A stretch of DNA of 64,000 nt, from the NCBI GenBank assembly GCA_900074885.1, contig FJUW01000002.1, positions 124,001-188,000 of the forward strand. The letters run 5' to 3'. A model generated the notes under the pieces. That model ran no database searches. It was not told where the DNA came from and was given only the letters and a program-made list of their open reading frames with translations. Every line of letters starts with the position of its first letter. Position 1 is the stretch's first letter. Of this stretch, positions 24,260-36,300 are shown in pieces. The position numbers and the translations under genes were made by a program. The DNA is from Rhynchosporium graminicola (taxonomy: Eukaryota > Ascomycota > Leotiomycetes > Helotiales > Ploettnerulaceae).

Positions 24260-24912
24260 ATGTTCCTCCTCTCCACCTCTCTCCTCCAGACAGACTTCAC
24301 TGGCAAGAGGTACCTTCTGGGCCTGGAAGATCCCATGGACACCCGGGAAGATTACGACGGTTTCGGTCTGGTCGGCAGCGACCAATCTGCCTGGTAAGTA
24401 CCTATTACATTCTTTACTTATGCCACCTACACTTTCACTCACTCAAGTCCCCGATATACTGTCTATATCAATGTCTGACTCAGATGGCTAATACAAACCA
24501 CAGGGTCTACCAGCAGATCGTGTTGCCAGCCTTGTTGGCACTCCGCCAACCATTCGAAGTCCCAGGCCATGGGCAAACTTGGGTCCGAGGTCGACCAGCA
24601 CCAGGACCAATCGCTGTTTGCTTCCCTTCCTCACCTCCACCATCACCACCACCAGCAACTCTCCTCGCTCCTCCTCCTCCGCCACCATCCTCTCTCCTCC
24701 CGCCACCACCGCCTCCTCCTCAACCGACCCTTCCATCCACCACACCAATCGAACCCTTCGCTCGCTTCGCTCCCACCGCTTCTTCCTCCTCCTCCTCCTT
24801 CTCTTCCACCTCCTCCGCCTTACCAGCTCCGCCGAAACGAGACTTCAAGAGCAAATTCGGCTCCTCCCTCGGCGCCAACTACAACATCAGCAGTGGGCCT
24901 CTCAAGAGGTGA
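24260..24912 (+). CDS. Hypothetical protein with Pro-rich C-terminal half
   Basis: Exons 24260-24393 and 24504-24912 give 180 aa through a good donor (TG|GTAAGT) and acceptor (CACAG). Residues 1-78 are ordinary (for example RYLLGLEDPMDTREDYDGFG and WVYQQIVLPALLALRQPF). Residues 79-150 are a low-complexity Pro/Ser stretch, and the protein ends in a basic tail (KRDFKSKFGSSLGANYNI). The upstream DNA is a C/T-rich leader typical of expressed fungal genes. I do not recognise a family. In exon 2 a second frame is also open through the low-complexity region, so the C-terminal half is less certain than exon 1. Confidence 0.45.
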
Positions 24913-27247
24913 GGGGTGACGGGACGAGATGTGATGATAAGATATGTAGTTTTGGGATTGGGATTACAGATGTACGAGTAGAAATGAAACCTCGAGTTTG
25001 AAGTTTGAATGCTGCTTTCGTCCACTACATGATTCGTGAGATATGAGCCGGTTTGATACTATGTGATTCGTAAGGATTGAATCCTAAATTGAAGGTTAGT
25101 ATTACAAGATACCATCGGAATATCGAAGATCTTTAAAGAGTTCTTGAGAAGAATATATCGCCTTTCATAATCATCTGTTGTCAAAATACATACTATTACG
25201 CGAGCACGTGATAGCGAATCGAAACAAACACCACTGAGCCCTGTCCCACGTGCCTTCAATCCAGGAACAAAGGAGTTCGGGCTATAATATCCCGGAGTTC
25301 TCTTTTGTGTAGGAGGAGTAATGACACGAATATTCATCAGGTGTATATAGGCTATTTTCGCGGTCCCGGAAAGAAGTGACTGATGCATCCATCTTACATT
25401 GAAAAGAGCCACCCTTCATATCACTCCGCCCTCAACTACGATAATAGATAAATAGAACCCCTAAAAGGCCGCCCGACCACCAGCCTGATTCTCCAATTCT
25501 CCTATCACTCACTCTGATTGCCAAAATACCTTGAATTTCCCCTTACCTGATACCACTTCACCAGTTAGTTCACACTACCTCTCTCCAGCCGTGGCGTTCC
25601 TCGTATTCAATCCTCGCGCGTATCACAAGTTCACATGTCTCAGCAATCAATGCTATTCCCGATATGCCGAAAACAATAACCCTGTCATGCTACTAGACCT
25701 GAACTATCATTACCATCTATCTTTCTACCTCAAGCGGCCTAAGCAATGTCTAAACCTTCGAGCTAATATTCCCGTTAGACACGAGCTTCCACCACAGCCA
25801 TCCATTCCCGCATGAGACTCCGTGCATATATGGACACTGACGAGGAACCATCAGCTGGAAATAAGATGTTGCGACTGCCGAGAGAGCTGGAAACTTCTGC
25901 GATGCGTTTCTGTGACGGCTGCTATCGGAAGAAGGTTTGAGTCTCAGATTCTCATGATACAATAGATGATATCCATGCTTTTCGCTTGTGAAGTTCTGAT
26001 TCGCGCGAGAGTAGTGGGTCTTTAAAATCACTAGGCTCTCTCTCGGTGGATCTGGAGAAATGGTGTTGAGAGCTGTCACTACCGCTGCGCTGAGCGTTAA
26101 ACGTATGCAAGGTTTATAAAATGTGAAAGCCAAGGTTAAAGAAGATATGAACAAGACTCTAGGTACAGTGTTTAGAAATAAATAGTTGCACTGCTAGATA
26201 TGATTACAACTATATTTTTCCTTGGCCAATCAACAACCAAACCTTACAGTCACGACGTCTCAAGACGAGAACGCAGATCTTTTGACGACCTTGACCTTCT
26301 TTGCCAATATAGTAGCAGTATCTCGAAAGCACGTGCAATACCTTGGGTGAAAGAAAGGTCACTCACGAAAGTAATCTCAACTACTAATTCACCCTCCGCA
26401 AGCCTACATTCGGTTACGTAGGAGGCAGGTGTGAAGACGACCAAAGAGCGATTCGGAGATATGCCGCTTAGGTCGGGACAGGAATCATCACGGTTGGGGA
26501 GCTCTAGTCAGATCCTAGACGATGAACTTGTACGTGAGAACTGCGGAGGAGAAACGAGCAGAATGAGGGTCAGAAGACGATAACGACAAAGAGACAGAAA
26601 GTGCATAATAAAATAAAAAACAGGAAACTGACGCAAAGAGGATAAATAAATGGGGAGGAAACAGAATACCTTCCTCACTATGCTGAATTTTCCTTCGTTT
26701 TCATATCTTCATACGTTACGGTATTTATTCCGTATGGAGCTTAAAGCCTTAAACCTCGTTCTGCTTCATACAACTCATCCATCTATCTATATCAAGCCTC
26801 TCCCTATCCCATCCCATCATCTTTCAGGCGGAGAGAAATTAGCAGGTCGGCAGATACTTACTCGTCAGACTTCGTTACAGCAAGATAACTATCCATTCGG
26901 TACCTATCCGATATTCATTAGCTGGTTCCGCGGATGGGTTCCTAGTTTTTACCGTTTCCTGTATCTGTTCTTGCATTCAGGACCTAGATATTAGAAATGT
27001 AGATTGTTGATTCATGTACCGCTACTTTCCATGATCTGCAAGATATCATTTAGCCGAGGAAAGTAGGACATCGGGATTCACCGACTATAGCAGCCTATGA
27101 AGCAGTTGGCATCTTGCTAATGACCTTGGTACAGTAATGCCTTTTAGAGCCTGGGTGGGTATATTTAGTATGAGCTCTTTCAACTGCTGGATTGAAAGGC
27201 ATCTTAGCTATAGCAGTCTTCTATATTTCATATCTAAATCTAAAGAT

Positions 27248-27313
27248 TCCTTCTTCTTCTTCTTCTTCTTCTTCTTCTTCTTCTTCTTCTTCTTCTTCTT
27301 CTTCTTCTTCTTG
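27248..27313. repeat. (TTC)n microsatellite, about 21 units
   Basis: Uninterrupted TTC repeat. It creates an artefactual poly-Phe reading frame (27137-27616) that should not be annotated as a gene. Likely length-polymorphic. Confidence 0.95.
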
Positions 27314-28981
27314 AACTCAGTCAGATTCTTCAAGCCAGAGCCATTCTTGGATCCGTCGCTCAACGGCATTTCAGCTGCTTCTTTCTTTCCTCAGAGCTTC
27401 TACGTCACACGTCCCTTCACCTCCTTTACTTTCTGCGCAGAACAGCGATCCACTCTCAGCGGTGACTGTAACCAAAATTACCAAATCGGGTCTTTCCAGC
27501 ATGATCACACACCGTTCTACGGCATGATGAAGCCCCTTCAAAACCACAATTCGCTTAGATTTTCTAAAGAACTACTTGCTTTCCGGTTGAATCTTCTTCC
27601 ACCTCATCGCAAGTAGTCTGTAGTTTTACCCTTCTAACATCGGTTCTTCTTCGTCTGAGATTTATACCCAATGAGATATATACTCAATTATGTTTTCTTA
27701 TGTTACTCTTGCCAGGGGTTTGCTGCCATCGTTCCAGATTTCTCTATTTTTTTTTTAAACCGTTCTCGCTTTTTTGATAATGACTCCCGGCTCGGTTTTA
27801 GGCTTCAATGAAGTTCCTGATAAGTCACAAGCTAAATCACCATGACGAGTATCTCTTGTGTATGTCAGATGATTACTTGGAATCTTGAAAGGCTTGGAGC
27901 GGAGTACAATTTGGCTAAAATGAGATGCCGGCATTGAGAGGCGGTTGCTGCTACGGGTATTCTCGAGCTTCCGTAACCAGTTCCCATGACCCTCACCTTT
28001 TTCATAATCGATTGTGTCGTGCCATGTGGTGGGTGACGCGCAGAGGAGGCACGCAGAAAGAGGCTGTCGGAACCCTTGATCTATATGTGGTCAAATCCGG
28101 AAGAAGTTTCTGGATCATATCCCGACCAGCCACGCGCAGTACAAGCAAGCGACACACTTGCAATATATCGGTGCGAGATAAGTTTATCTCGTGGGTTTTG
28201 AACACTATAGCCTCTGCGGCGTTTAGGCGCGAGCTTGTCAAATAGTTGACCAGACTTGATGCTCAAATCCCAGAGAAGCAGAACTGCTTAGCTGCTCAGG
28301 CGTAGAATACTTTTTAGAGTACAGCAGTATAGGAAGGTACAAGATGACGAAAGATCTGCACCAGGGAAACGCCTTCGCATAACTACTCCGAAGAATCAGT
28401 ACGGGAATCCATAAACCGTTCAGGGTCCATCGATAGTGATCCACTGTACCATAGAGTTTCTTCAATCCGATTGTATTTCCTGCCAGGCTTGAATGGATGT
28501 TTTCACCGCAGCGATGTATTCATCATAAATAGAAGACCTCAGCAGCCAAGTTACTCATCCAGAGAACTGCAGTAGCTGAGGAGGACAATAAGCCCCATCC
28601 ATGAGAAAGGACGTGATCCCTGAGGAAGGAGAGACGAACACCAAACCGGATGGCTGGATCCGATCCATGATCTCTCGATCCTGACTAGAATGATGATGGG
28701 GTTTGGTGCTTCTTGTAACAGAAAGTCAATTGGCACTCGCATGTGTAACATTCGGGGTTTCCATCAACTTGAAGAACTGACTCGAAAGAGAAACAAAGAT
28801 GCTTTGCGTGCACCTCCTCTTGATACAGAAAAGTTTGATTTGACAGACCGACGACTCGCAGACAAGACAACGAGGAAGTAGACATCCGCCTCCACAAACT
28901 CCGCTCGCTCGCTCGCTTGCTTGCCCACTTGGGCTTGGGCTTAGCTTAGCTGACCTGAGCGAGCGCTCATTTCCAAATCCG

Positions 28982-29019
28982 GGCGAGCCTACAGTACCTG
29001 CTTTTACTGTAGGCTCGCC
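28982..29019. repeat. Perfect 15-bp inverted repeat with 8-nt loop
   Basis: GGCGAGCCTACAGTA (28982-28996) and its exact reverse complement (29005-29019) flank the loop cctgcttt. It lies in non-coding DNA between clusters of short repeats, just upstream of the 67-bp direct repeat. It could be a cruciform, an RNA hairpin, or the binding site of a dimeric factor. Confidence 0.85.
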
Positions 29020-29086
29020 GCCCCTTTCTTTCTAGAGTCAGTCAAGTCAGTCACTTGACCACGGCACCATCCATCCATCCATCCAA

Positions 29087-29247
29087 CAAGGCTGAGACAC
29101 TCATTTGCATTCACTCGAAACCGTCGGGCCACCAAACGCCGCTCCTCTGGTAGTCAGTCAGTCAGCAGCAACTCATTCAGCAAGGCTGAGACAGTCATTT
29201 GCATTCCCCTGAAACCAGCGGGCCATCAAACGCCGCTCTCCTGATAG
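29087..29247. repeat. Diverged 67-bp direct repeat
   Basis: Copy 1 (29087-29153) and copy 2 (29181-29247) share CAAGGCTGAGACA, TCATTTGCATTC, GAAACC, GGGCCA and CAAACGCCGCT with roughly one mismatch in eight. The 27-bp spacer contains a GTCA repeat. It is an old local duplication in non-coding DNA and may be a repeated regulatory module. Confidence 0.8.
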
Positions 29248-29288
29248 GCATCGGTGTGAAGTTCGAGCCTCGACGAACGAATGTCTCA

Positions 29289-29329
29289 ACCTACCTACCT
29301 ACCTACCTACCTACCTACCTGCCTGCCTT
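29289..29329. repeat. (TACC)n microsatellite grading into TGCC
   Basis: About eight TACC units followed by two TGCC units. Simple repeat. Confidence 0.9.
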
Positions 29330-29884
29330 ACGTTGTTGTGAAGATCTGACAATTCGGGGGTTGATCATGTGGAAGCGGAAGGAAGCATCATATGAGCGAG
29401 AGAGAAAAGGAGTTCAGCCAAGTCGACAACCACGACGTACTAACTAGCTAACATACACCGCCAAATGGATCAATCAATACCTTATGAATAGATTCCCAAT
29501 CCGTCGGAATTGAAATGAGATATCTCTAACCCTAAGCCTAGCCCGGAGCCTTATCTTATCCTAACTGGATCCTAGCCACCACCGCTACTCGCAAGCCAGC
29601 AATCGAAATCCTAATTGCTAATTCCTAACCCCGAAACCCGAACCACGTGACTGACGCAGTTTGGAGCCGTGTACAGTGTACTCAGTCTTGAAGTGCCTAC
29701 TAGGGCGCGTGTCGACTTATTGGTATCGTCGGTCTTGGGTCAAGATGGGTGGCTGGCTGGCTTCGAGGAAAGGGGTCTTGGTTTCTAGTTCTCGCTTGCA
29801 TCCCATCGGATCCCATGCCATCCCATCCCGCATCCGATCCATCGGCAGCCGGCAGCCGGCACAGTGATCTACCGGAAATCTGTA

Positions 29885-29918
29885 ATGAATGAATGAATGA
29901 ACGAACGAACGAACGAAC
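29885..29918. repeat. (GAAT)n(GAAC)n compound microsatellite
   Basis: Four GAAT units followed by about four and a half GAAC units. Simple repeat. Confidence 0.9.
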
Positions 29919-31191
29919 TGATACGAGCGAAGAGTAGGTAGGTGCGCCAGGTGCGCCAGGACGACACTCGAGCGTGGAACGTGGAACGGACGATGGGACG
30001 TTGGTCTATCTGTCTGTCTGTCTCAAAGTGCTCCGATCACGATCACGATCACGATTCTGATACTGCATCCGACGACATATGCAAAGTCCTCAAACACATC
30101 CATCCATCTTATAGATCCCTCGCTTTGCGTGCAGCGACAAGGACGGCAGAGTTGCAGAGAAGCAAAATGCGCGCGAATCAGGCTCTCTCGTGTTTGTTTC
30201 GGGGCCGTACTCGACGCACCCAACCCGACCCGAACCCAACCCAACAAGCCAACCCCCACCCGTAGAACTCGGAAGGAATATAGGAAAATAAAGGGTCAAA
30301 AAGCCCGATCTCCGCACATCAAATTCAAATTCTAGCGGCAAAACTCAAATCTTCCTTCCCGGATGGGGGTCCAAGAACATTTCATCAAACTGGGTCCCGG
30401 TCAGCCGCCAAGCTAAAGCCTTCAGCCCTCCAGTCAACCGGTCCCTTCGACCCCCTACTAATCACGCCTTGAAACCGACCGGCCTCAGAGAACATTCTCT
30501 GCCCCCTAGTTCGTCTCTCTGCAGCAATCGTGCTGACTGAGATTCTGACAAGGAGGTCGGGGGAGATGAAATTCTCTTCGGTGGCTCCAATAAAGGTTGA
30601 CAAGGTGGAGCATATCCTCCAACTCGATGCAGCCCGTATTACAGTACCAATATGCAAATATTCCAAGACATGCATCTGCCTTGTGGATAATCTGCAAGAT
30701 GGACCGTCAATTGCGAAAATCCAATCGCTACCGGCTATCTGGACCCTGGTTTTCGGGAGCGAACCGTAGATCATCAGATCATCAGAGAAACTGTAACAAT
30801 AGCCTTATGAAAGTACGAGGCAGCTGAGAAACTACCGACACCAAAGCAAGACGCAAGAGCTAGCTCTTTCTATATTGGTAAATCCATTCAGCCTCATCAA
30901 GACACACCCACATCAGGCTGGTGAACAGCTCACCACACATGCATAATATTGCCTTCGTATGCTCAGAGGCTTACCCTCCAGCAGCAATACACCGAGTCTT
31001 GCCCGTTGTTTCCAATCAGATTCCCACGAGTCCTGAAAGTCGAGGCCCTAGATACGTAAAAGAAAGGAGAAATACGATGAAATACGATGAAGCCAAGGCG
31101 GGATGGCTTCTTCGTAGGGTGGTGAGGCTGTTACTCGCTATGCGCGACTAGAACGATGCGATGTGCTAGTGCCGTGTAGTCATCGTCCGTA

Positions 31192-31261
31192 CTTCTCAGC
31201 TAGTCCTTCTCAGCTAGTCCTTCTCAGCTAGTCCTTCTCAGCTAGTATATCTCAGCTAGTA
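31192..31261. repeat. 14-bp minisatellite, five copies
   Basis: The unit CTTCTCAGCTAGTC is repeated in tandem: three identical copies, one ending in a different base and one with a changed start (tatctcagctagta). It lies about 470 bp upstream of the Ser-rich gene at 31727. Confidence 0.9.
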
Positions 31262-31726
31262 CTGGGAGCTAGGAACTGCACCTGTCGTGCATCAATCAGC
31301 ACCAACAGCAGCAAAAACACGGTGAGTATCACGGACGCAGATCTCCACCCATGCAAATATAGTATCATGGAGTCCTGTACATGGCGGCTGTGCTCGAGCT
31401 CGAGCGAGCGAGCTTTTATCCATATACATATACATACTCTCACATCCATCCTTCCGTTGTTCCTTTTTCAATCTTGAATATCGGCTACAGAAATTGACCA
31501 GCTTAGGCTATTCTCACATCTCGAATACCTACCTCATCTATCTTGATACTTCCTACATCAAATACCAACAACCAAAAAAAAAAACATATTCAAGTCTACT
31601 CAGCCTCACTTTACTTTACTTCACTTTCAAAATCTTCTCCTACCCAAGCATCAGCATCAGCATCAGGACCAGATCACACCTCTCGCTCCACGCTCATTCC
31701 TCAAAAACCCTCCACCCTCCAGAAAA

Positions 31727-32338
31727 ATGGGCGCCGAACACTCATCCCCCTCGCGCTCCCCCTCCAACAAATTCCACAACTCAACCTCTTCCTCCTCCAC
31801 CCATTCAACATGCACAACCTCCCTCCCCCTCCCCCCAACAACGCACATCCACGTGCCTCAAAACCCACAATCTAGACGGTACATCTCGCCCGTGCCAGGA
31901 CACCCATCCCGCAAAGCGAAAAAAGCTTCCGCTATCCCCATCCCGGCCGAACTCCTAGCCGTGCCCGGCGCACCCACCAAAAGGTCATCGCGGCTGTCAA
32001 CGATGTCAATGTCGATGTCCTCCGCCTCGCGCTCGACGTCGACATCGAGATCCGCGTCCGCTTCGTCGCGCCGAACATCCGTGTTCTCGACGTCGGGGTC
32101 GTCGTCGGCGGGGAGTGTGATGATGGCTTCTTCGGGACGCGCTTCGCCGGCGCTGCGATTAGCGGGCGAGAGGTACGGAAGTGAGAGTTCGAGCTCGAGC
32201 TCGAGCGTCAGAGGTGTAGAGGCCCTTCCGCCTATACGGACGGGCGTCCCTTTTTTCGAAGAGGTGTTGGTAGCTGCGGAGGAGTCGGGTAGCGAGACGA
32301 GGAGGGCGTTCGGGAGGAGTGTCTCGGGTATGCAGTGA
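31727..32338 (+). CDS. Ser-rich hypothetical protein with N-myristoylation-like start
   Basis: Intronless frame of 203 aa starting ATGGGC in a good context (aaaaATGG) after a C/T-rich leader. The N-terminus MGAEHSS fits the N-myristoylation pattern (Gly2, Ser6), which would place the protein at a membrane. The rest is Ser/Thr/Arg-rich and probably disordered (for example STSTSRSASASS and a run of eight Ser), ending with a more ordered segment PPIRTGVPFFEEVLVAAEE. No domain is recognised. The low complexity weakens the call, but the frame is long, has an ATG and avoids stops in GC-rich DNA. Opposite-strand frames look like shadows. Confidence 0.55.
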   Translation: MGAEHSSPSRSPSNKFHNSTSSSSTHSTCTTSLPLPPTTHIHVPQNPQSRRYISPVPGHPSRKAKKASAIPIPAELLAVPGAPTKRSSRLSTMSMSMSSASRSTSTSRSASASSRRTSVFSTSGSSSAGSVMMASSGRASPALRLAGERYGSESSSSSSSVRGVEALPPIRTGVPFFEEVLVAAEESGSETRRAFGRSVSGMQ

Positions 32339-33372
32339 CGGAAGAGAAAGAGATCTCGGGAGGCAAAAAGAAGAAATCAAAAAATTCTAATGATAATGAA
32401 AACAAGGGGGAAAGAAAAGCCCAGGAGGCAGGCATATACATATATAATCAAGGATCAGAATCAAGATCAGGATCAGGAATCAAAACAAACACTATCCAAA
32501 AGCCTAGATTCCATTTGTCGATCATGGCGTTCTAGCGATGCTGCTTTTACTTTCACCTACGTTTACGTGGGTTTTTGAGGGAGGAAGGAAGTCATGATTT
32601 GAAAAGAACTTCGAGTTTTACATCACCCTCATCACATTGTCTTGTATTATACTCACAAACTTCTGATCAAACTTCTGATCTGATCTTGAATTGTACAATA
32701 TCTCACAGAGACAGGAACACTCTAATATCTTATAAATACCTGACGACTTTACTATGACACGGTGAACAAGTCTCGGTTGATAGCTCAAGAATTGGGTTCG
32801 CCTCGGAAATTCAACGTCACATCACAACAAGCAAGCAAGCATGATCTTATCATTTCACATACCAAAGCCATATGGCTGATGTAGATTTAACTTCTTTAAT
32901 TTTACACAATCATCCAAGCTGGTCGGGATCACTACAGTCAATCTTTATGACTGGGATCACCGCCGCTAGATGTGGAGCTGAGATTTATCTTATCCTTTCC
33001 GTCCACCCGCACACAATGCGTATCCCACTTCCCGTCACTCATAATCAACACCACACGAGGCCATGACTAACTTCCAAAGCATTTATGCGGGTCTCTCCTC
33101 CCCCCCTTCTTAACGCCTAAGAACTCCAAAGCTCAAGCTTGATGCACTGCAACAGAGCATTCCTTTTAAAAACCACCGACTAATGACAAAAGAAAACAGG
33201 CCATGTAAAACATGACTCGGTACCCCCATCCACACCCCCAACCACAATTATCGAAGGTGTGCAAAACGGCACGGGTATCATGACAAAAGAAAATAACTCA
33301 TGTAGAATGTCAATCGTCTACGGACAGATCATCGGACTGATGAGATGTATAGGCAGTAAGCAGCAAAGAAGT
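32339..33372. other. Intergenic, no gene seen
   Basis: 1 kb between the Ser-rich gene and the 3' end of the PPR gene. It has purine-rich and GATCAG-like words at 32445-32485 and otherwise nothing notable. Confidence 0.5.
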
Positions 33373-36300
33373 TTAGGCAGCACTATCAGCGTGTCCACCC
33401 CCGAGTAGTTCGAGTATCTTGTTTGATACAGCTCCTGGGTATCCACGACCTAACATTTCCTGGACGACGGTCTGGGCGCGGGGTCTATCTTCAACGGCAA
33501 GGTAGGCTCGGGTCATGGCTTCGTAGGTACTTGGCTCTCTCTTTTCACGGCTGACAGAGTCAAAGATTGATTTGGCTTTGTCGATGTTGAGCTCGTTGGC
33601 CCAACCATGGATGAGAGTATTGGCGATGTATGGAGTCATATCGACACCTCGTCGAGACATTTCGCGAAGAATTGGCTCTGTTTCCGTGACGCGGTGATTG
33701 GCGACCATCGATTCGAAGAGGGCTTGGTAAAGGCATGCTTGAGGACGGATGGACGAGTCAGCCGTGACAGAATCGAAAATGGCCTTCGCTCCGTCCATAT
33801 CATGCAAGACACATCCCTTAGCGTGAATCAAAGACGAGTAGTGAACAGCCTCGGGTCTCTGGCCAGTGCTACGAATGACATCTAGAATAGCCTCAGCAGC
33901 AGGCATGTTGACTGGCTCGAGGGTAGCGTGAGTATCCTATACGCAATGGGGATTAGCAACTGCTTGTTCCAAGATGTATTGGGAGGAGAGTCAAAGACAG
34001 GTCTCAAGATTTATCTTGGTCTCAAGATTTATCTTAAGACAACGAAAGGAGAAAAACGTACCACAAGGAGCTTGTAGGTGTGGTTTGTTGGCTGGATCCC
34101 CTTGCTCTTCATTCGCTCGTAGTATTCCAAAACCTTGCTCTTGTCACGCTTGGTGGTCAAGAAGAATTGCATCAAGCTGTTGTAGGGAGCAGGGCGAGCC
34201 TTGTAATTTGGCATCGACTCCATCTCTTCGAAGAGCTCCTCCGCAAATTTCTCATCACTTACACGGCAAAGAGCATTGACGATCGTGCCGTAGGTAACAC
34301 TAGTTGGTCGAATACCCAGGGCGCGCATCTCGGCAAAGTAGAAGAGGCAGTCGTCGATACGACGAGCCTTCCCGAGCTTGCCAATGAGCGCGTTGTACAA
34401 GAATGATGAAGGCTCGACACCCTCAGACTTTGCACGGTGGAAGATCTTTACTGCCTCGGTAGCCTCATCAAAGGTCTTTGTAGACTCCTTCAACGTAGTG
34501 ATGTAGAGACCGAAAGTGTTGGCGGTTGGAGCAGCACCCATATCGAGGAGTTCTTGATGATACTGAGCGGCCAGAGTGCGGTTTCCGAGAGTCAGGCAGG
34601 CTCCGACCATGGCGTCAAGGATAGAAACCCAACCGTAGCGGACGACCGGGTATTGAGGAAGCAAAGGGACATCGGTTCGAGCCATGCCGAGGATATCGTG
34701 AGCCAAGTTCATGCGCTCATCCCGAGCGGCAGCGCTGATCAACTTTGCATACGTAATGTATCTGGTATGACGACCAGCGCGACGGATGTTTCTAAATCTG
34801 CCGAGTGCCTCATTGAGACGAGAAACCCTGGCACGGCCATTGTTGCCCTTCTCAAGTTCGTCAGCAATGATAGCAGAACCCTTGAAATCGGTAGAAGCAG
34901 CATATGGGTCAAAGGTATCTTCATAAGCTGGTACTGCAGCGTATTGAACAGGAGTAAAGTTCTGGTAGACAGGGACCTCCGGGGTTAGACGGGGATCTGT
35001 TAGTCCGTGTGCTGCCATGAACTTGTTGATAAACTCCATGCCCTCCTCGATCTCATCTTGAAGGTGAGTCGTGGGCTCAACAGATGACCGAATACGTGCG
35101 AACATTTGCTCTGCTTGGGTGAGACCTTCGAGAGCATGACCCGATCCAATCAAAGCGACAGCATACATGGCAGCTGGTTCAATGAAAAATGATGTAGCCG
35201 TCATTTCAGGGGCTGACAGATAATTCCAATAGATTCGAGCTGCTGCAACATCGCCTTGACGAACGCTCAGAGCCAACATGGCCATGGCAGGAGTAGCTAT
35301 TGAGCTGAATGCGACGTGAGAGAAAGCCTGGATAGCGAGCATCGTTTCGCCCTGGTCGGCTGCCCGAGTAGCGACTTTGGCCATTGTGTCACTCTTCATG
35401 GATCCATTGAGATGGTTGGCCCATGTCAGTGCTTGTGCGACCTCGCCTCTGTCTAGGAGACCTTGAACAAGACCTCCACGGACAACACGGTCGCCCAGTT
35501 CTGGGTAGGTTGAAAGTATTCTTTGATAAAATTGAACAGCCCCGTCTACTCTGTCGGACTTGACGTATGCTTTAACAACGGCGGCGTAGACTTGGGCATC
35601 TTGACGGTCTGCGAGATCTATCTTTCCCTGATCGTTGTTGATGGCTAGTCGCTTGTACTCATCATAGCATTCGACGACGCGATTCAAGTCTCCGATCTTG
35701 GTAAACCCTTGGATCAAGGATTCAAATGTGAAAGAAAGCGGCACGACGTTACCAGCGGTCATGTGTTCGAAAAACCTAATCATCTCTGGAATTCGGCCAG
35801 TCTCGGAACATGCTTGAATCAACTTGTGGTACGTCTCGGCTGGGTATGAGCGATCTGTGCGTAGACTGACAGAAGCCTCAAACAATCGCACGGCAAGATC
35901 CAACCGATCGTCCTCGGCTAGTATAGCAAATTCAAACTCACTGGAAGCGAACATGAACTTGCCTTGCTCTTCCATACCACCAAAACGAGTACGTCTCTCC
36001 TCCAATGACTGTTTCAGCGAAGAAACCTCGATGGACCGGGAAGAGATAAGACTGATGAGAGTGTTATACGTGGCGGTATTTGGAAGAACTTTGCGACGCA
36101 ACATATCGGAGTAAATATCAAGTGCTTTTGGAACGACCTGGATTCTCTCGATGTGGAGGTTGATGGCTGCATCCAACAGAGCATTGTACGATGTTGCGGT
36201 AGGTTGAATGTTAGCGCCCAACATGGCCTCAAACACAGCTGGAATTTCAGCATATCGTCCACTCGCCGACAGTTTGGTGAGCATTTCGCCATAGCTTTGG

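Larger units (their letters stand above)
24913..31726. other. 6.8-kb non-coding, repeat-rich stretch
   Basis: No gene model is supported. Open frames such as 25531-25815, 26650-26994 and 27925-28245 lack homology-like motifs or splice logic. Besides the repeats listed separately it holds C-rich words near 30215-30260. Such density of simple repeats suggests long regulatory or structurally dynamic DNA rather than genes. Confidence 0.45.

Noticed and set aside
27137..27616. 159-codon frame with a long poly-Phe run
   Set aside because: It is produced by reading through the (TTC)n microsatellite, and nothing on either side is protein-like.
29525..29540. ctaaccctaagcc, telomere-like (CCCTAA)
   Set aside because: Only about one and a half units; the similar gggttagggttt near 8825 is equally short. 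Neither supports an internal telomere array.
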